Part shown: piece after piece, positions 24,454 through 24,752 of the stretch | Layout: the number at the start of each line of letters is the position of its first letter | Position numbering within the stretch: position 1 is the stretch's first letter | Source of the DNA: M55B129 sp034189085 | Lineage (GTDB): Bacteria; Bacillota; Dethiobacteria; DTU022 | NCBI GenBank assembly: GCA_034189085.1 | Contig: JAXHVH010000037.1 | Coordinates: 1 to 24,752, forward strand | DNA: 24,752 bases | Direction of reading: 5' to 3' | Position numbers and translations under genes: made by a program | Notes under the pieces: model-generated | Databases searched by the model: none | What the model was told of the DNA's origin: nothing | What the model saw: the letters and a program-made list of their open reading frames with translations, nothing else

Positions 24454-24752
24454 ATGAACGAGAAAAAAGAAAAGTGGCTGTTCACGAAAAACCCCCTGAT
24501 TTTTTTTGAAGATACTGCAGTCGGTCGATTAAAAAAAGAGATCTGGGAAGCTGAAGATGAAATGATCAGCGGTATCCTTAAAGAATATGAAATACCCTCT
24601 CCTTCTGAACTGGGAAGGGCGGGCTGTTATATTCAGAATACACCCCGCGCCCGGGTAATTGAAAAGAGGAAACACAATGACATAGTTTTTGTCCCCCTTG
24701 GATGCACGGAGAATCATGGTTTACATGCCAACAGTGGCCTCGATACTTTTAT
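24454..24752 (+). CDS. iolN: creatininase-family hydrolase, probable IolN-like, 5' part only
   Basis: An open frame from ATG 24454 (AGGAAAGGAAGG upstream) runs off the window end after 99 codons. It begins MNEKKEKWLFTKNPLIFFED and reaches FVPLGCTENHGLHANSGLDT. The last part matches the creatininase-family pattern PxGsxExHGxHxxxxxDT, with E, H and D metal ligands. In T. maritima the gene beside iolM is iolN (TM0413), predicted to hydrolyse the diketo-inositol product of IolM to 5-keto-L-gluconate; I believe it belongs to this family. Order and family together support IolN, but the C-terminal part cannot be seen. Confidence 0.65.
   Translation, partial: MNEKKEKWLFTKNPLIFFEDTAVGRLKKEIWEAEDEMISGILKEYEIPSPSELGRAGCYIQNTPRARVIEKRKHNDIVFVPLGCTENHGLHANSGLDTF

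Overview
The window looks like chromosomal DNA of a Bacillota (Clostridia-like) bacterium of medium GC content. I infer this from the strong AGGAGG-type ribosome binding sites, the frequent TTG and GTG starts, a YtrA-type GntR regulator in front of an ABC operon, a LacI regulator with a cre-like operator, and a PolX with a PHP domain. No rRNA, tRNA or CRISPR array was seen. Nearly all genes are on the + strand.

Layout. (1) Positions 1-1040 are a damaged patch. The end of an IS21-like element (two copies of GTGACATTTTCAC) cuts into a minus-strand REP-associated (Y1/IS200-like) transposase. Next to it is a small minus-strand gene with a good promoter and an in-frame TAA. (2) 1126-5624 holds housekeeping or signalling genes: polX, a DUF4126 membrane protein, and a fusion of an ECF S-component-like membrane domain to PAS, GGDEF and HD-GYP domains. 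(3) 5668-7519 is a GntR-regulated ABC-2 transporter operon. The regulator and its 28-bp palindromic operator are intact. The ATPase has lost its Walker B region and the permease carries an in-frame TAA and a frameshift. (4) 7674-9842 holds a YbjQ-family protein and a GAF-PAS histidine kinase whose ribosome binding site lies in one arm of a 23-bp inverted repeat. (5) 10004-24752, to the window end, is a LacI-regulated catabolic cluster.

The catabolic cluster runs in this order: LacI regulator, zinc alcohol dehydrogenase, GH38-like glycosidase, RraA-like aldolase, LarA-like nickel-pincer racemase, IlvD/Edd-type Fe-S dehydratase, extended SDR, UlaG-like metallo-hydrolase, Nramp-fold transporter (frameshifted), GPH sugar symporter, a dehydrogenase closely resembling Thermotoga IolM (scyllo-inosose 3-dehydrogenase), and the start of a creatininase-family gene resembling IolN. 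My inference is that it takes up and opens a cyclitol or glycoside-derived sugar, then breaks down the resulting (keto)aldonate by C2 epimerisation, dehydration and aldol cleavage to pyruvate plus an aldehyde. I know of no described pathway with this combination, so it is the best candidate here for an undescribed system. Its substrate cannot be read from sequence.
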